A stretch of DNA of 64,000 nt, from assembly GCA_024710905.1 (NCBI GenBank), contig JANJTV010000085.1, positions 1 through 64,000 of the forward strand, read 5' to 3'. The translations under genes were made by a program, and so were the position numbers. Numbering within the stretch: position 1 is the stretch's first letter; every line of letters starts with the position of its first letter. Below, piece by piece: positions 1-10,351 of this stretch. Under the pieces are notes generated by a model. That model worked only from the letters and a program-made list of their open reading frames with translations, was not told the origin of the DNA and did no database searches. The DNA comes from Anaerolineales bacterium. Lineage in GTDB: Bacteria > Chloroflexota > Anaerolineae > Anaerolineales > Villigracilaceae.

Positions 1-2046
<2,046 letters not shown>

Positions 2047-2052
2047 CTCACT

Positions 2053-2484
2053 ATGGAATACGGCCTGACCACCCCTGCCCTGCTTTTCCCCGCCATCTCG
2101 TTACTCCTGCTGGCGTACACCAACCGCTTCCTGACCCTGGCAGCGCTGATGCGCGACCTGTACGGCAAATATCGCGCCAACCCGGAGGAGCGCATTAAAG
2201 CCCAGCTGCACAACCTGCGTTATCGCATTATCATCATCCGCAATATGCAGGTCTTTGGCGTCTCGTCGTTTTTTGGCTGCGTCTTGAGCATGATCCTGAT
2301 CTTCTCCGGCTGGCTGGAGGCCTCCAAGTGGGTCTTTGGCCTGAGCCTGGGATTGCTGCTGGTTTCTCTGGCGCTCTCCCTGCGCGAAGTACAGGTCTCG
2401 GTGGATGCCCTTAGCCTGCAACTGGCCGACCTGGATGCGCCGCCCGAACACCCGGAAGGAAACTCCCCGCCGCCAGCCCTGTGA
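2053..2484 (+). CDS. DUF2721-like small membrane protein
   Basis: 143 aa, 3 TM-like segments with central RYRIIIIRNMQVFGVSSFFGCVLSM; 6 nt downstream of ligA. Confidence 0.7.
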   Translation: MEYGLTTPALLFPAISLLLLAYTNRFLTLAALMRDLYGKYRANPEERIKAQLHNLRYRIIIIRNMQVFGVSSFFGCVLSMILIFSGWLEASKWVFGLSLGLLLVSLALSLREVQVSVDALSLQLADLDAPPEHPEGNSPPPAL

Positions 2485-2502
2485 AGGGTGATATGATTAA
2501 CC

Positions 2503-2528
2503 ACCGCGCCCCCAAAGCGCGGTTTTTT
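2503..2528 (+). terminator. Rho-independent terminator-like hairpin between DUF2721 gene and sulP
   Basis: CCGCGC(2504-2509)/GCGCGG(2517-2522) followed by TTTTTT. Confidence 0.7.
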
Positions 2529-2550
2529 ATTCCTCCAAAGGAGTACTTTT

Positions 2551-4209
2551 GTGCCCAGGCGTTCCCTGCCCCAATTGCTCAAAGATGAATTTAAGGATTA
2601 TTCCCCGGCGGTCTTCCAAAAAGACCTGCTGGCCGGGCTGACGGTGGCCGCCGTGGCCCTGCCGCTGGCCCTGGCTTTTGGCGTGGCTTCCGGGGCCAGC
2701 GCTGCGGCCGGTCTTGTTACGGCCATCCTGGCGGGGCTGGTGATTGGCCTGCTTTCCGGCGCGCCGTACCAGATCAGCGGCCCGACCGGCGCAATGAGCG
2801 CGGTGTTGATTGTGCTGGTCCAGCGTTATGGACTGGAGGGCATCTGGGTGGCCGGATTGTTCTCCGGGTTGTTGTTATTGATAATTGGCCTGCTGCGGCT
2901 GGGCCGTTTTATTGCCTTTATCCCCTCGCCGGTCATCACCGGTTTTACTTCCGGCATTGCGTTAATCATCTTCATCGGCCAGATTGACGGTTTCCTGGGT
3001 ATTCAAACACCCTCGGCTGAGTCTGCCCTGCTCAAACTGGCCGGGTATTTCCAGGGCGAGATTCTACCTGATTGGCATGCCATGACCATTGCCAGCCTGG
3101 TCATCCTGGTAATGGTCTTCTGGCCGGCGAAATTCAATGCCCGCTTCCCGGCCTCGCTGCTGGGAATCATCCTTGCGACGGCACTCAACTGGCTGATGGG
3201 CTGGGATGACCCGGTGATTGGCGAAATTCCGCAAACCCTGTTCCTGGCAGACCGGCTGCAACTCCCGGCCATCCCCTGGCAAAACCTGCCAGAGTTCATT
3301 GCCCCGATCCTGACGATTACAGCTTTGGGCGCAGTCGAAAGCCTGCTGTGTGGCGCGGTCGGCGCGAACATGACCGGTAAACGCATGCAGGCCAACCAGG
3401 AATTGGTCGCACAGGGTGTTGGCAACATGCTAATCCCCTTCTTTGGCGGCGTCCCGGCCACGGCGGCCATTGCCCGCACCAGCGTGGCGGTTAAATCAGG
3501 CGGACAGACTCGCCTGGTCAGCATCATCCATGCCCTCGGGCTGCTGGCTTCCATGTTCCTGCTTGCGCCGGTCATGGCGCAAATCCCGTTGGCGGCCCTG
3601 GCAGGTGTGCTGATGGTGACCGCCGTGCGGATGAACGAATGGGAAGCCATCCGGTTTATCTTTCGGCACCGTTTCAAAACCGCCATGCTGGCCTTTGGCC
3701 TGACCATGCTGGCCACCATTGCCCTCGACCTGACCCAGGCCATCCTGATTGGCACGTTCATTACCGGGGCAATTTTCCTTAACCAGTTGGCCAGCATCCA
3801 GATTGATGTGCAGGAAGTGGACCCCGAAAAACTGAAGGCGCGCGGCATCCAGACAGCCGCCAAGTGCCGTCACATCCGTGTGGCGTTCCTGACCGGCCCG
3901 CTTTTCTTTGCCGCCACGGGGAATTTCAATGAAGCCTTTGCCGACCTGCGCGATACCCACGCTTTGATCCTGTCCATGCGCGGCGTGCCGCTGGTGGATA
4001 CCTCCGGCTTGGAAGTCATTCATCGTTTGCACGAAAAACTGCACACCCGGGGCGGCACGCTCATGCTGGCAGGTGTGCACGACAATGTGCGCGCCACACT
4101 GGAGCGCGCCGGGTTGCTGGATCAAATCGGCGCAGAAAACCTGTTCTGGTCGTCAGACCAGGCCATTGTGGCTGCCGAAAAGCTGGATTGTGTGTATTGC
4201 GCGGATTAG
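2551..4209 (+). CDS. SulP family inorganic anion transporter with C-terminal STAS domain
   Basis: 552 aa, GTG start after AAAGGAG; PYQISGPTGAMSAVL SulP motif; STAS ALILSMRGVPLVDTSGLEVIHRLHEKL. Confidence 0.93.
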   Translation: MPRRSLPQLLKDEFKDYSPAVFQKDLLAGLTVAAVALPLALAFGVASGASAAAGLVTAILAGLVIGLLSGAPYQISGPTGAMSAVLIVLVQRYGLEGIWVAGLFSGLLLLIIGLLRLGRFIAFIPSPVITGFTSGIALIIFIGQIDGFLGIQTPSAESALLKLAGYFQGEILPDWHAMTIASLVILVMVFWPAKFNARFPASLLGIILATALNWLMGWDDPVIGEIPQTLFLADRLQLPAIPWQNLPEFIAPILTITALGAVESLLCGAVGANMTGKRMQANQELVAQGVGNMLIPFFGGVPATAAIARTSVAVKSGGQTRLVSIIHALGLLASMFLLAPVMAQIPLAALAGVLMVTAVRMNEWEAIRFIFRHRFKTAMLAFGLTMLATIALDLTQAILIGTFITGAIFLNQLASIQIDVQEVDPEKLKARGIQTAAKCRHIRVAFLTGPLFFAATGNFNEAFADLRDTHALILSMRGVPLVDTSGLEVIHRLHEKLHTRGGTLMLAGVHDNVRATLERAGLLDQIGAENLFWSSDQAIVAAEKLDCVYCAD

Positions 4210-5240
4210 TGGATGACTTTGACTGCCGCCCGCCGCAGCCGGTCGCGGATGGCCAGCCCCAGCCCGGCCTCGCCGAAATCACGGCACAGGATGACATCCA
4301 CTTTCTGCCTGTCCAGCCAGCGCATTCCTGCGTATAGCCGTTTGGCGATTTGGGCTGTATCGTTGGAATCTCCCAGGCGATAGGCCAACGCCCCGGCCTT
4401 TTCAAAGGCCGGGGCTTCTTCCTGCGCGGCGAGCACCCCGACCGTTCTCCCCCGGGCCTTTTCTCCCGATAAATAGACCAGCATTTGCTCCCGGGCATCT
4501 TGCGATAAAAAGAAAACCAGCTCTGCGCGCGGGGCGTAATGTTTTTCCAGCAGGCCGGGCGATGGCAGCCCGGCCTCGGCTTTGCGTTTGACATCCAGAA
4601 CATCGATTGGCCCGAGCAGGGCCTCCAGCGCTTCGCGTGGCACGCCGCCGGGGCGCAGAATCCGCGCCGGGGAGGTGGAAATATCCAGCACGGTGGATTC
4701 CACACCGATACTGGCGGGTCCGCCGTCCAGGATGATGTCAATGCGCCCATCCAGGTCGTGCATGACGTGGGTTGCCAGCGTCGGGCTGGTATGCCCGAAG
4801 CGGTTGGCGCTTGGCGCGGCAATTGGCAGGTTGCAGCTTTTGAGCAGGGCCTGGGCCACCGGGTGGCTGGGCACACGCACGGCTACAGTTTCCAGCCCGG
4901 CAGTAACTGCATAAGGAACGTGCTTGTTTTTCGGCAGGATTAACGTCAGCGGGCCGGGCCAGAATTTTTCTGCCAGCAATTGGGCTGTTTCAGGTACGGT
5001 AGCGCACACCTGGGGCAATTGCTCCACGCTGCTTAAATGGATAATCAGCGGGTCTTCGGAAGGCCTGCCTTTGGCGGTGAAAATCTTTTGCACGGCATTT
5101 TCATCCAGCGCATTGGCGCCCAAGCCGTAAACGGTTTCGGTGGGGAAGGCCACCAGCCCGCCCTGTTGCAGGGTTTGGGCGGCGCGTTGGATGTGCTCAG
5201 GCTCGGGGTGCTCGTGATGGATGGTTAGTGAAATGGTCAT
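4206..5240 (-). CDS. L-threonylcarbamoyladenylate synthase, long Sua5 type
   Basis: 344 aa; GGLVAFPTETVYGLGANA, KGRPSEDPLIIHL, SANRFGHTSPT, plus C-terminal Sua5 extension. Confidence 0.92.
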   Translation of the reverse strand: MTISLTIHHEHPEPEHIQRAAQTLQQGGLVAFPTETVYGLGANALDENAVQKIFTAKGRPSEDPLIIHLSSVEQLPQVCATVPETAQLLAEKFWPGPLTLILPKNKHVPYAVTAGLETVAVRVPSHPVAQALLKSCNLPIAAPSANRFGHTSPTLATHVMHDLDGRIDIILDGGPASIGVESTVLDISTSPARILRPGGVPREALEALLGPIDVLDVKRKAEAGLPSPGLLEKHYAPRAELVFFLSQDAREQMLVYLSGEKARGRTVGVLAAQEEAPAFEKAGALAYRLGDSNDTAQIAKRLYAGMRWLDRQKVDVILCRDFGEAGLGLAIRDRLRRAAVKVIH

Positions 5241-5257
5241 GGGTTTGAAAAGCCATG

Positions 5258-7204
5258 CTAAATAAGCATGGCTTCTTTCAGGGCGGTGGCGCTTGGGTAG
5301 CGGTCTTCCGGCTTTTTCGCCAGGGCGCGCTGGATGGCGAAGGCCACGTTTTCGGGGATGTCCGGGTTAAGGCTGCGCGGGTTGGGCGCGGGTTGTTGCA
5401 GGTGGGCGAACATGACCTGGGCGGCGTTCCCTTTGAAGGGTCGTTCGCCGGTCAGCAGTTCGAACAGGATTAACCCCATGGCGTAGATGTCAGCGCGGTG
5501 GTCAACCGTGCGTGATTCCTTGATTTGCTCCGGGGCCATGTAGTCGATGGTGCCAACCGCGCCGGTGCCGGTCAGGTGGGTCTGGGCATCCTGGATCTTG
5601 GCGATGCCGAAATCCATCAGCACTGGGTGCAGGTTGCCCTGGTTGTCGGCGCGCAGCATGATGTTGGATGGCTTGATGTCGCGGTGTACAAAGCCCTGGC
5701 TGTGGGCGTAATCCAGCGCGCTGGAAAATTCCTCTATGAACGGCTGGATGTCTTTGAATGGCAACCGGCCATTGTTTTTGATGACGTCGCCCAGTTCCTG
5801 GCCTTCGATAAACTCCAGTACCAGGTAGGCAGTATTATCCTGCTCGCCGAATTCGATGGCGCGCACGATGTTGGGATGGTTAAGTTTGGAAGTGGACTGG
5901 GCTTCGCGGGCAAAACGGCTGCGGAAATCGGCTTCCCCGGCCCGACGCTCATTGAGGATTTTGATGGCGACCACCTGCCCGTCGGCAAAACCGCGGTAGA
6001 CCTCGCCCATGCCGCCGTTGCCAATCACATCCAGCACCTGGTATTTGCCCAATTTCCTGCCAGTCAGCAAGCCTGGATTGGAAATGGATTGCGGCCCCTG
6101 GCCTTTGTTCAGTTCGTTCAAGTTGAAACGCAGGCGGTAAAAACGGCGGTCAATCAGATCCTGGGCTTGTTTGCGGGCCGGGTTGAACAGCATGCCGACC
6201 ATCAGTGCGGCCAGCACGGCAGAGATCTCGTTTTGCCCACCAGGTAGGATGTTGCGGAAGATGGCCGTGGCGGCAAAGAAAATGCCTGCAAACGGGATGG
6301 CCAGCATGACGGCAATGACCACCACCACCAGCGAGCGGTTAATGACTAGGTCAATGTCCCATAGTTTGTAACGCATAACAGAAAGCGTAATAGCCGCCGG
6401 GAAGATGAATAAGCCCACCTGCTGGGCAATGCGCAGACACGTGAGGATGAAGTAGTTTTCCGGGCCGCGCGGGCCAAAGACCTGCCCGATGTTGACCAGG
6501 TAAATATACCCGGCCACAATTGGCACAGTGAATGCCAGCCCCACCAAAAGCCATTTGGTTTGCTGGCGCTGGGCCGGGGTGGATTGGGTACGATAGCGAT
6601 ACACCTGGAAGCCGAAGCCGATCACGATCAGCAGGACGACGATGCCCACCTCGATGGCGCCTTGCCCAACGCTGTTGATGTAAATATTGGCCCAGATGAG
6701 GTAGCGAAAGATGAATAGTGGCAGGATGACCCACTTAAAAAGAGCAGGGATGATTTTGCCGGATGGGAAGATGTAGAAGAAGGTTACCTGGCTGGTTTCC
6801 CCAAGGGCGATCAGCAGTACGGCCAGGTAGAGGAAAACGCCGTCGGAGTAGGTTGAGTTGGCGTAGATGAAGGCGGTCAGGAACATCATCGCCCCGACGA
6901 ACAGGGCCATCCAGTCGTTGGAGCGCTTCCAGAACAGGAACAGGGCAATGCCACCGAATACGCCCATGGAGAGGATGTCCAGCCCGATGCGGAAGTATCC
7001 GTCGAACCCGGCCGGTATGCCAATCGACTGGAAATACGCACCCAACTCGGGGTTGAAGTTGACCACGTGGTTCTGGTACGTTTCAGGGATGCCTGCCAGT
7101 ACAATGCCCCAACTCAGGACGAATAGGGTTAGCCAGGTAAGTTTGACTACCCGGCCGATCTGGGCAGGGAGTTGATTCTGGGTGGTGCGGCTGGACATGC
7201 TCAT
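5258..7204 (-). CDS. Membrane Ser/Thr protein kinase with N-terminal multi-TM sensor module
   Basis: 648 aa; C-terminal Hanks kinase (IGNGGMGEVYRG, VAIKIL, HRDIKPSN, DFGIAK, APEQI). N-terminal ~350 aa multi-TM with RYKLWDIDLVINRSLVV and LIDRRFYRLRFNLNE. Confidence 0.93.
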   Translation of the reverse strand: MSMSSRTTQNQLPAQIGRVVKLTWLTLFVLSWGIVLAGIPETYQNHVVNFNPELGAYFQSIGIPAGFDGYFRIGLDILSMGVFGGIALFLFWKRSNDWMALFVGAMMFLTAFIYANSTYSDGVFLYLAVLLIALGETSQVTFFYIFPSGKIIPALFKWVILPLFIFRYLIWANIYINSVGQGAIEVGIVVLLIVIGFGFQVYRYRTQSTPAQRQQTKWLLVGLAFTVPIVAGYIYLVNIGQVFGPRGPENYFILTCLRIAQQVGLFIFPAAITLSVMRYKLWDIDLVINRSLVVVVIAVMLAIPFAGIFFAATAIFRNILPGGQNEISAVLAALMVGMLFNPARKQAQDLIDRRFYRLRFNLNELNKGQGPQSISNPGLLTGRKLGKYQVLDVIGNGGMGEVYRGFADGQVVAIKILNERRAGEADFRSRFAREAQSTSKLNHPNIVRAIEFGEQDNTAYLVLEFIEGQELGDVIKNNGRLPFKDIQPFIEEFSSALDYAHSQGFVHRDIKPSNIMLRADNQGNLHPVLMDFGIAKIQDAQTHLTGTGAVGTIDYMAPEQIKESRTVDHRADIYAMGLILFELLTGERPFKGNAAQVMFAHLQQPAPNPRSLNPDIPENVAFAIQRALAKKPEDRYPSATALKEAMLI

Positions 7205-7246
7205 GGCGGGGAATTATACCTTTTGTTATGACTGGGTCGTCAATGA

Positions 7247-7888
7247 TTACATGTCTTCTGTCAGGACAGCTTCATCGGGCTGGTGGGTTTTCACTTTCAA
7301 CAGCTTGAAACCCCACTGTACGGATGGACCGATCAAGAGAGCAAAGATAACAGTTCCAATCCCGGCCGGGCCGCCCAACAGCCAGCCGATCAGTACCACG
7401 GTCACCTCGATGCTGGCGCGGGCGGCGCGGATGCTCCAGCCGGTGGTGCGGTGAATGGCCAGCATCAGGCTGTCTCGTGGGCCTGCCCCGGCATCCACAC
7501 CAATGTAAATGGCGCTGGCCAGCCCCATCATAGCGATTGCCACCAGCAGCATGGTTGCCTGCAGAATCAGGTTATCGTTCACCGAGGGCAGCAGCCAAAG
7601 CGCTCCATCCAGCCAGGGGCCAATGAATAGGATGTTGCCAAGCGTGCCCCAGCCGATTTTTTCCTTCAAGATAATCGCGCCGCTTAGAACCACAAAGCCC
7701 ACCAGTACGGTCAGTGTGCCAGGGGTCAGGCCGGTCAGGTTGGCTATCGCGACCTCCAGTACAGCCCAAGCGCTCGTGCCCAGGTTGGCGCGGATCATGA
7801 TGGCAATGGCCGCCCCGAATAGGGCAAAGCCAAGTTGGATGCGCAGGAAATCCTGCAGAAAAGTATTCCATCGAATTGGTTTGATCAA
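7247..7888 (-). CDS. YczE/YyaS/YitT-family membrane protein
   Basis: Motifs NLGTSAWAVLEVAIANLTGLTPGTL and GVDAGAGPRDSLMLAI. Track ORF runs to 7945, but a TTG at 7888 with AGAGG upstream fits better because a terminator overlaps 7911-7934. Confidence 0.75.
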   Translation of the reverse strand: MIKPIRWNTFLQDFLRIQLGFALFGAAIAIMIRANLGTSAWAVLEVAIANLTGLTPGTLTVLVGFVVLSGAIILKEKIGWGTLGNILFIGPWLDGALWLLPSVNDNLILQATMLLVAIAMMGLASAIYIGVDAGAGPRDSLMLAIHRTTGWSIRAARASIEVTVVLIGWLLGGPAGIGTVIFALLIGPSVQWGFKLLKVKTHQPDEAVLTEDM

Positions 7889-7910
7889 GGTTCCTCTATT
7901 CAGTGCATCA

Positions 7911-7934
7911 AAAAAACCGCTGGCAAGCAGCGGC
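7911..7934 (-). terminator. Terminator for the 7958-8317 gene
   Basis: Minus strand CCGCTG-cttgc-CAGCGG followed by TTTTTTT. Confidence 0.6.
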
Positions 7935-7957
7935 CCTGTAATCAAACACTTGAATGG

Positions 7958-8317
7958 CTATTTCGATGCTTCGCGAATGTTGTCGCGCAAGTCGAGTGCC
8001 TGGCCGATAAGAAGCGAGAGAATAATTCCCACCAAGACCAAGCCACCAATGACCGGCAAGGTCCATTCTGATTGCCAGAAAAGGGGGACGACGAGAACGG
8101 CCAGGATGCCAAGTGTAATGCTGATGATCACCCCGCGCCAGATATGAGAAATGCCGCCCCATACCTTTTTGGCGGTCACACTGCGGTCAAAATTGCGTTC
8201 ACGCCGGGCTACCCCGCGCTGGAACTCTCGTTCCTTTATGCTCGGGTCGCGCGCACCAATTTGCTGTTGGCGTAGGCGGATTAATCGTTCCTGTTCGGGG
8301 GTTAATTTTTCTGCCAT
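7958..8317 (-). CDS. Small membrane protein, unknown function
   Basis: 119 aa from MAEKLTPEQERLIRLRQQQIGARDPSIKE; 2 TM segments. Track ORF start (8755) is antisense to the methyltransferase and was rejected. Confidence 0.65.
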   Translation of the reverse strand: MAEKLTPEQERLIRLRQQQIGARDPSIKEREFQRGVARRERNFDRSVTAKKVWGGISHIWRGVIISITLGILAVLVVPLFWQSEWTLPVIGGLVLVGIILSLLIGQALDLRDNIREASK

Positions 8318-8377
8318 GCGTAAAGTATAGCAGCACGATTGCCCGTGCGCAAGAACCAGCTGTGATAGACTTTGCGC

Positions 8378-9565
8378 ATGGCTTACTTGCTCCTTAAACC
8401 CGATCGCGAGAAATCGCTCCTGCGCCGCCACCCCTGGGTATTTTCCGGCGCCATCGAAAAACTGGTCGGCAGCCCCGCTCCTGGCGAAACCATACGCGTG
8501 CTCAATTCCCACGGCCAGTTCCTGGCCCACACTGCGTACAGCCCGCATTCGCAGATTCGCGCGCGAGTGTGGAGCTTTGATGAAAATGCAACGGTGGATG
8601 TGGATTTCCTGCGCGGGCGGATTCGCCAGGCGCTTGCCCGGCGGGCTACCCCGGGCCTGGTTTCTGTTACCAATGCCGTTCGCCTGATCCACGCGGAATC
8701 GGACAACCTGCCCGGACTGGTGGTGGATCGTTACGGGGAATTGCTGGTGATGCAAAGCCTGACGGCCGGCAGCGAATTCTGGAAGGAAACACTGGCTGAT
8801 CTGCTGCTGGAAGAAACCGGCTGCAAGTCTGTGTACGAACGCTCCGATGCAGATGTACGCGAGCTGGAAGGCCTGCCGGTGATTAACGGCTGGCTGCGCG
8901 GGGGAACAAGCAGTCCGGTGCAGGTGACCGAATATGGCTTAAAATTTATTGTCAACGTTGAAACCGGCCATAAGACCGGTTTTTACCTCGACCAACGTCA
9001 CAACCGCTTCCGGGTGGGTCAATTGTCCGCCGGTCGCGATGTGTTGAACTGCTTTTGCTACACGGGCGGTTTCAGCATCCACGCTGCAGCAAATGGCGCC
9101 AACTCCGTGCTTTCAGTGGATAGCTCTGCCGATGCGCTGGCGCTGGGCGCACAAAATGCCGCCCTGAACGGCCTGGAAGGGGGCAAGCTGGACTGGCTGG
9201 AAGGGGATGTCTTTCCCCTGCTGCGCAAGTTCCGCGACCAGGCGCGCTCGTTTGACCTGATCATCCTCGACCCGCCCAAGTTCGCCGCCACCGCCTCGCA
9301 GGCCGAAAAAGCATCACGCGGTTACAAGGACATCAACCGCCTGGCCTTCAAATTGCTGCGCCCCGGAGGCTTGCTGGCAACCTTCTCCTGCTCCGGCGGT
9401 ATTGATGCGGCTCTGTTCCAGAAAATCGTCGCCTCCGCCGCTCTGGATGCGGGCGTGGATGCAGTTATGCTGGAGCACTTTTCACAGGCATCAGACCACC
9501 CGGTGGCTCTGCACTTCCCCGAAGGAGCCTATCTCAAAGGCTTGCTCTGCCAGCGCATGGATTAA
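8378..9565 (+). CDS. Class I SAM-dependent rRNA methyltransferase (RlmI/PUA-MTase family)
   Basis: 395 aa; N-terminal PUA-like MAYLLLKPDREKSLLRRHPWVFSGAI; SAM motif VLNCFCYTGGFSIHAA; LIILDPPKFA. Confidence 0.9.
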   Translation: MAYLLLKPDREKSLLRRHPWVFSGAIEKLVGSPAPGETIRVLNSHGQFLAHTAYSPHSQIRARVWSFDENATVDVDFLRGRIRQALARRATPGLVSVTNAVRLIHAESDNLPGLVVDRYGELLVMQSLTAGSEFWKETLADLLLEETGCKSVYERSDADVRELEGLPVINGWLRGGTSSPVQVTEYGLKFIVNVETGHKTGFYLDQRHNRFRVGQLSAGRDVLNCFCYTGGFSIHAAANGANSVLSVDSSADALALGAQNAALNGLEGGKLDWLEGDVFPLLRKFRDQARSFDLIILDPPKFAATASQAEKASRGYKDINRLAFKLLRPGGLLATFSCSGGIDAALFQKIVASAALDAGVDAVMLEHFSQASDHPVALHFPEGAYLKGLLCQRMD

Positions 9566-9589
9566 ATTATCGCAAACCTTCCGAATCAA

Positions 9590-9620
9590 AACAGCCGACC
9601 GAGAGTCGGCTGTTTGTTTT
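9590..9620 (+). terminator. Rho-independent terminator
   Basis: CAGCCGAC(9592-9599)/GTCGGCTG(9605-9612) then TTTGTTTT. Confidence 0.8.
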
Positions 9621-9635
9621 ATGTCCTTGGATTGC

Positions 9636-9863
9636 TTAGTCTTCGTTCAGGGCGGCGATGGCACGCAACAGGCCAAAGACCAGCACGCCAATCTTGATTC
9701 CCTCGGTGGGGGTCAGCAGGCTGTCACGGCCTTTATTGTTGGCGCGGCGGTTAATCAATATGGCGGCCAGTAACCCGGCCCCGGCCCCAACCAATGCACC
9801 AATCAGCAGGGTGTTTGCCCCGCCAGAGCGACGCTTTTCGATTTCATTCTTTTTTGACGACAT
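9636..9863 (-). CDS. Small hydrophobic protein, unknown
   Basis: 75 aa, one Gly/Ala TM segment GALVGAGAGLLAAILI; overlaps the upstream ORF end at 9863. Confidence 0.6.
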   Translation of the reverse strand: MSSKKNEIEKRRSGGANTLLIGALVGAGAGLLAAILINRRANNKGRDSLLTPTEGIKIGVLVFGLLRAIAALNED

Positions 9864-10285
9864 TATTTCTCCTCCTCCCGAGACAACAGGGAAAGCCAGG
9901 CCTTCATGCGGATGATGGGTGTGGTAATTTGTTTGTTGATCTGTACCACCCTGGCGCTGACGTACTGCACATATTCCTGAGCCAGCCCGGTGTAGCGCGG
10001 CGTAATTTTGAGCAGGCGATGCAGGCCATAAATGAGCGTAGACAGCACCATCATGATGACCAGAAGCGCACCCAGTGCCGGGATGGACATCCAGATGGTG
10101 GAAATGGCAGCCCAGCGGCCGACATCCCCGCTGTCACGGAAGGTGGCCACCCCGATGAGCACGGCCAGCCCCACCCCGGCCAGCACCAACAGCAGGATGG
10201 GCGTTAAAATCTGGGTGCGGAACTCACGGCGGTGTTTCAGGTAGCTTTCTCGTTCAGGTTTGGGGATAATCGGGCGGTTGCTCAT
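9863..10285 (-). CDS. Membrane protein, unknown
   Basis: 140 aa, two TM segments. Confidence 0.65.
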   Translation of the reverse strand: MSNRPIIPKPERESYLKHRREFRTQILTPILLLVLAGVGLAVLIGVATFRDSGDVGRWAAISTIWMSIPALGALLVIMMVLSTLIYGLHRLLKITPRYTGLAQEYVQYVSARVVQINKQITTPIIRMKAWLSLLSREEEK

Positions 10286-10299
10286 GGGTTTATTATACC

Positions 10300-10336
10300 G
10301 AAAAAAACAGGGGCGCAGATTTCCTGCGCCCCTGTG
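10300..10336 (-). terminator. Terminator downstream of malic enzyme gene
   Basis: ACAGGGGCGCAG/CTGCGCCCCTGT perfect 12-bp stem; T-run on the minus strand. Confidence 0.75.
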
Positions 10337-10351
10337 GATGTAAAAAACGGA

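Noticed and set aside
3003-3863. 286-aa minus-strand ORF inside sulP
   Set aside because: Antisense artefact with Met/Ala/Arg-rich low-complexity translation.
4206-4209. Overlapping convergent stop codons (TTAG) of sulP and sua5
   Set aside because: Compact-genome overlap of stops is common and does not need a special explanation.
4061-4876. 271-aa ORF in another frame of the Sua5 gene
   Set aside because: Off-frame translation rich in Pro/Trp/Arg; the Sua5 frame carries the family motifs.
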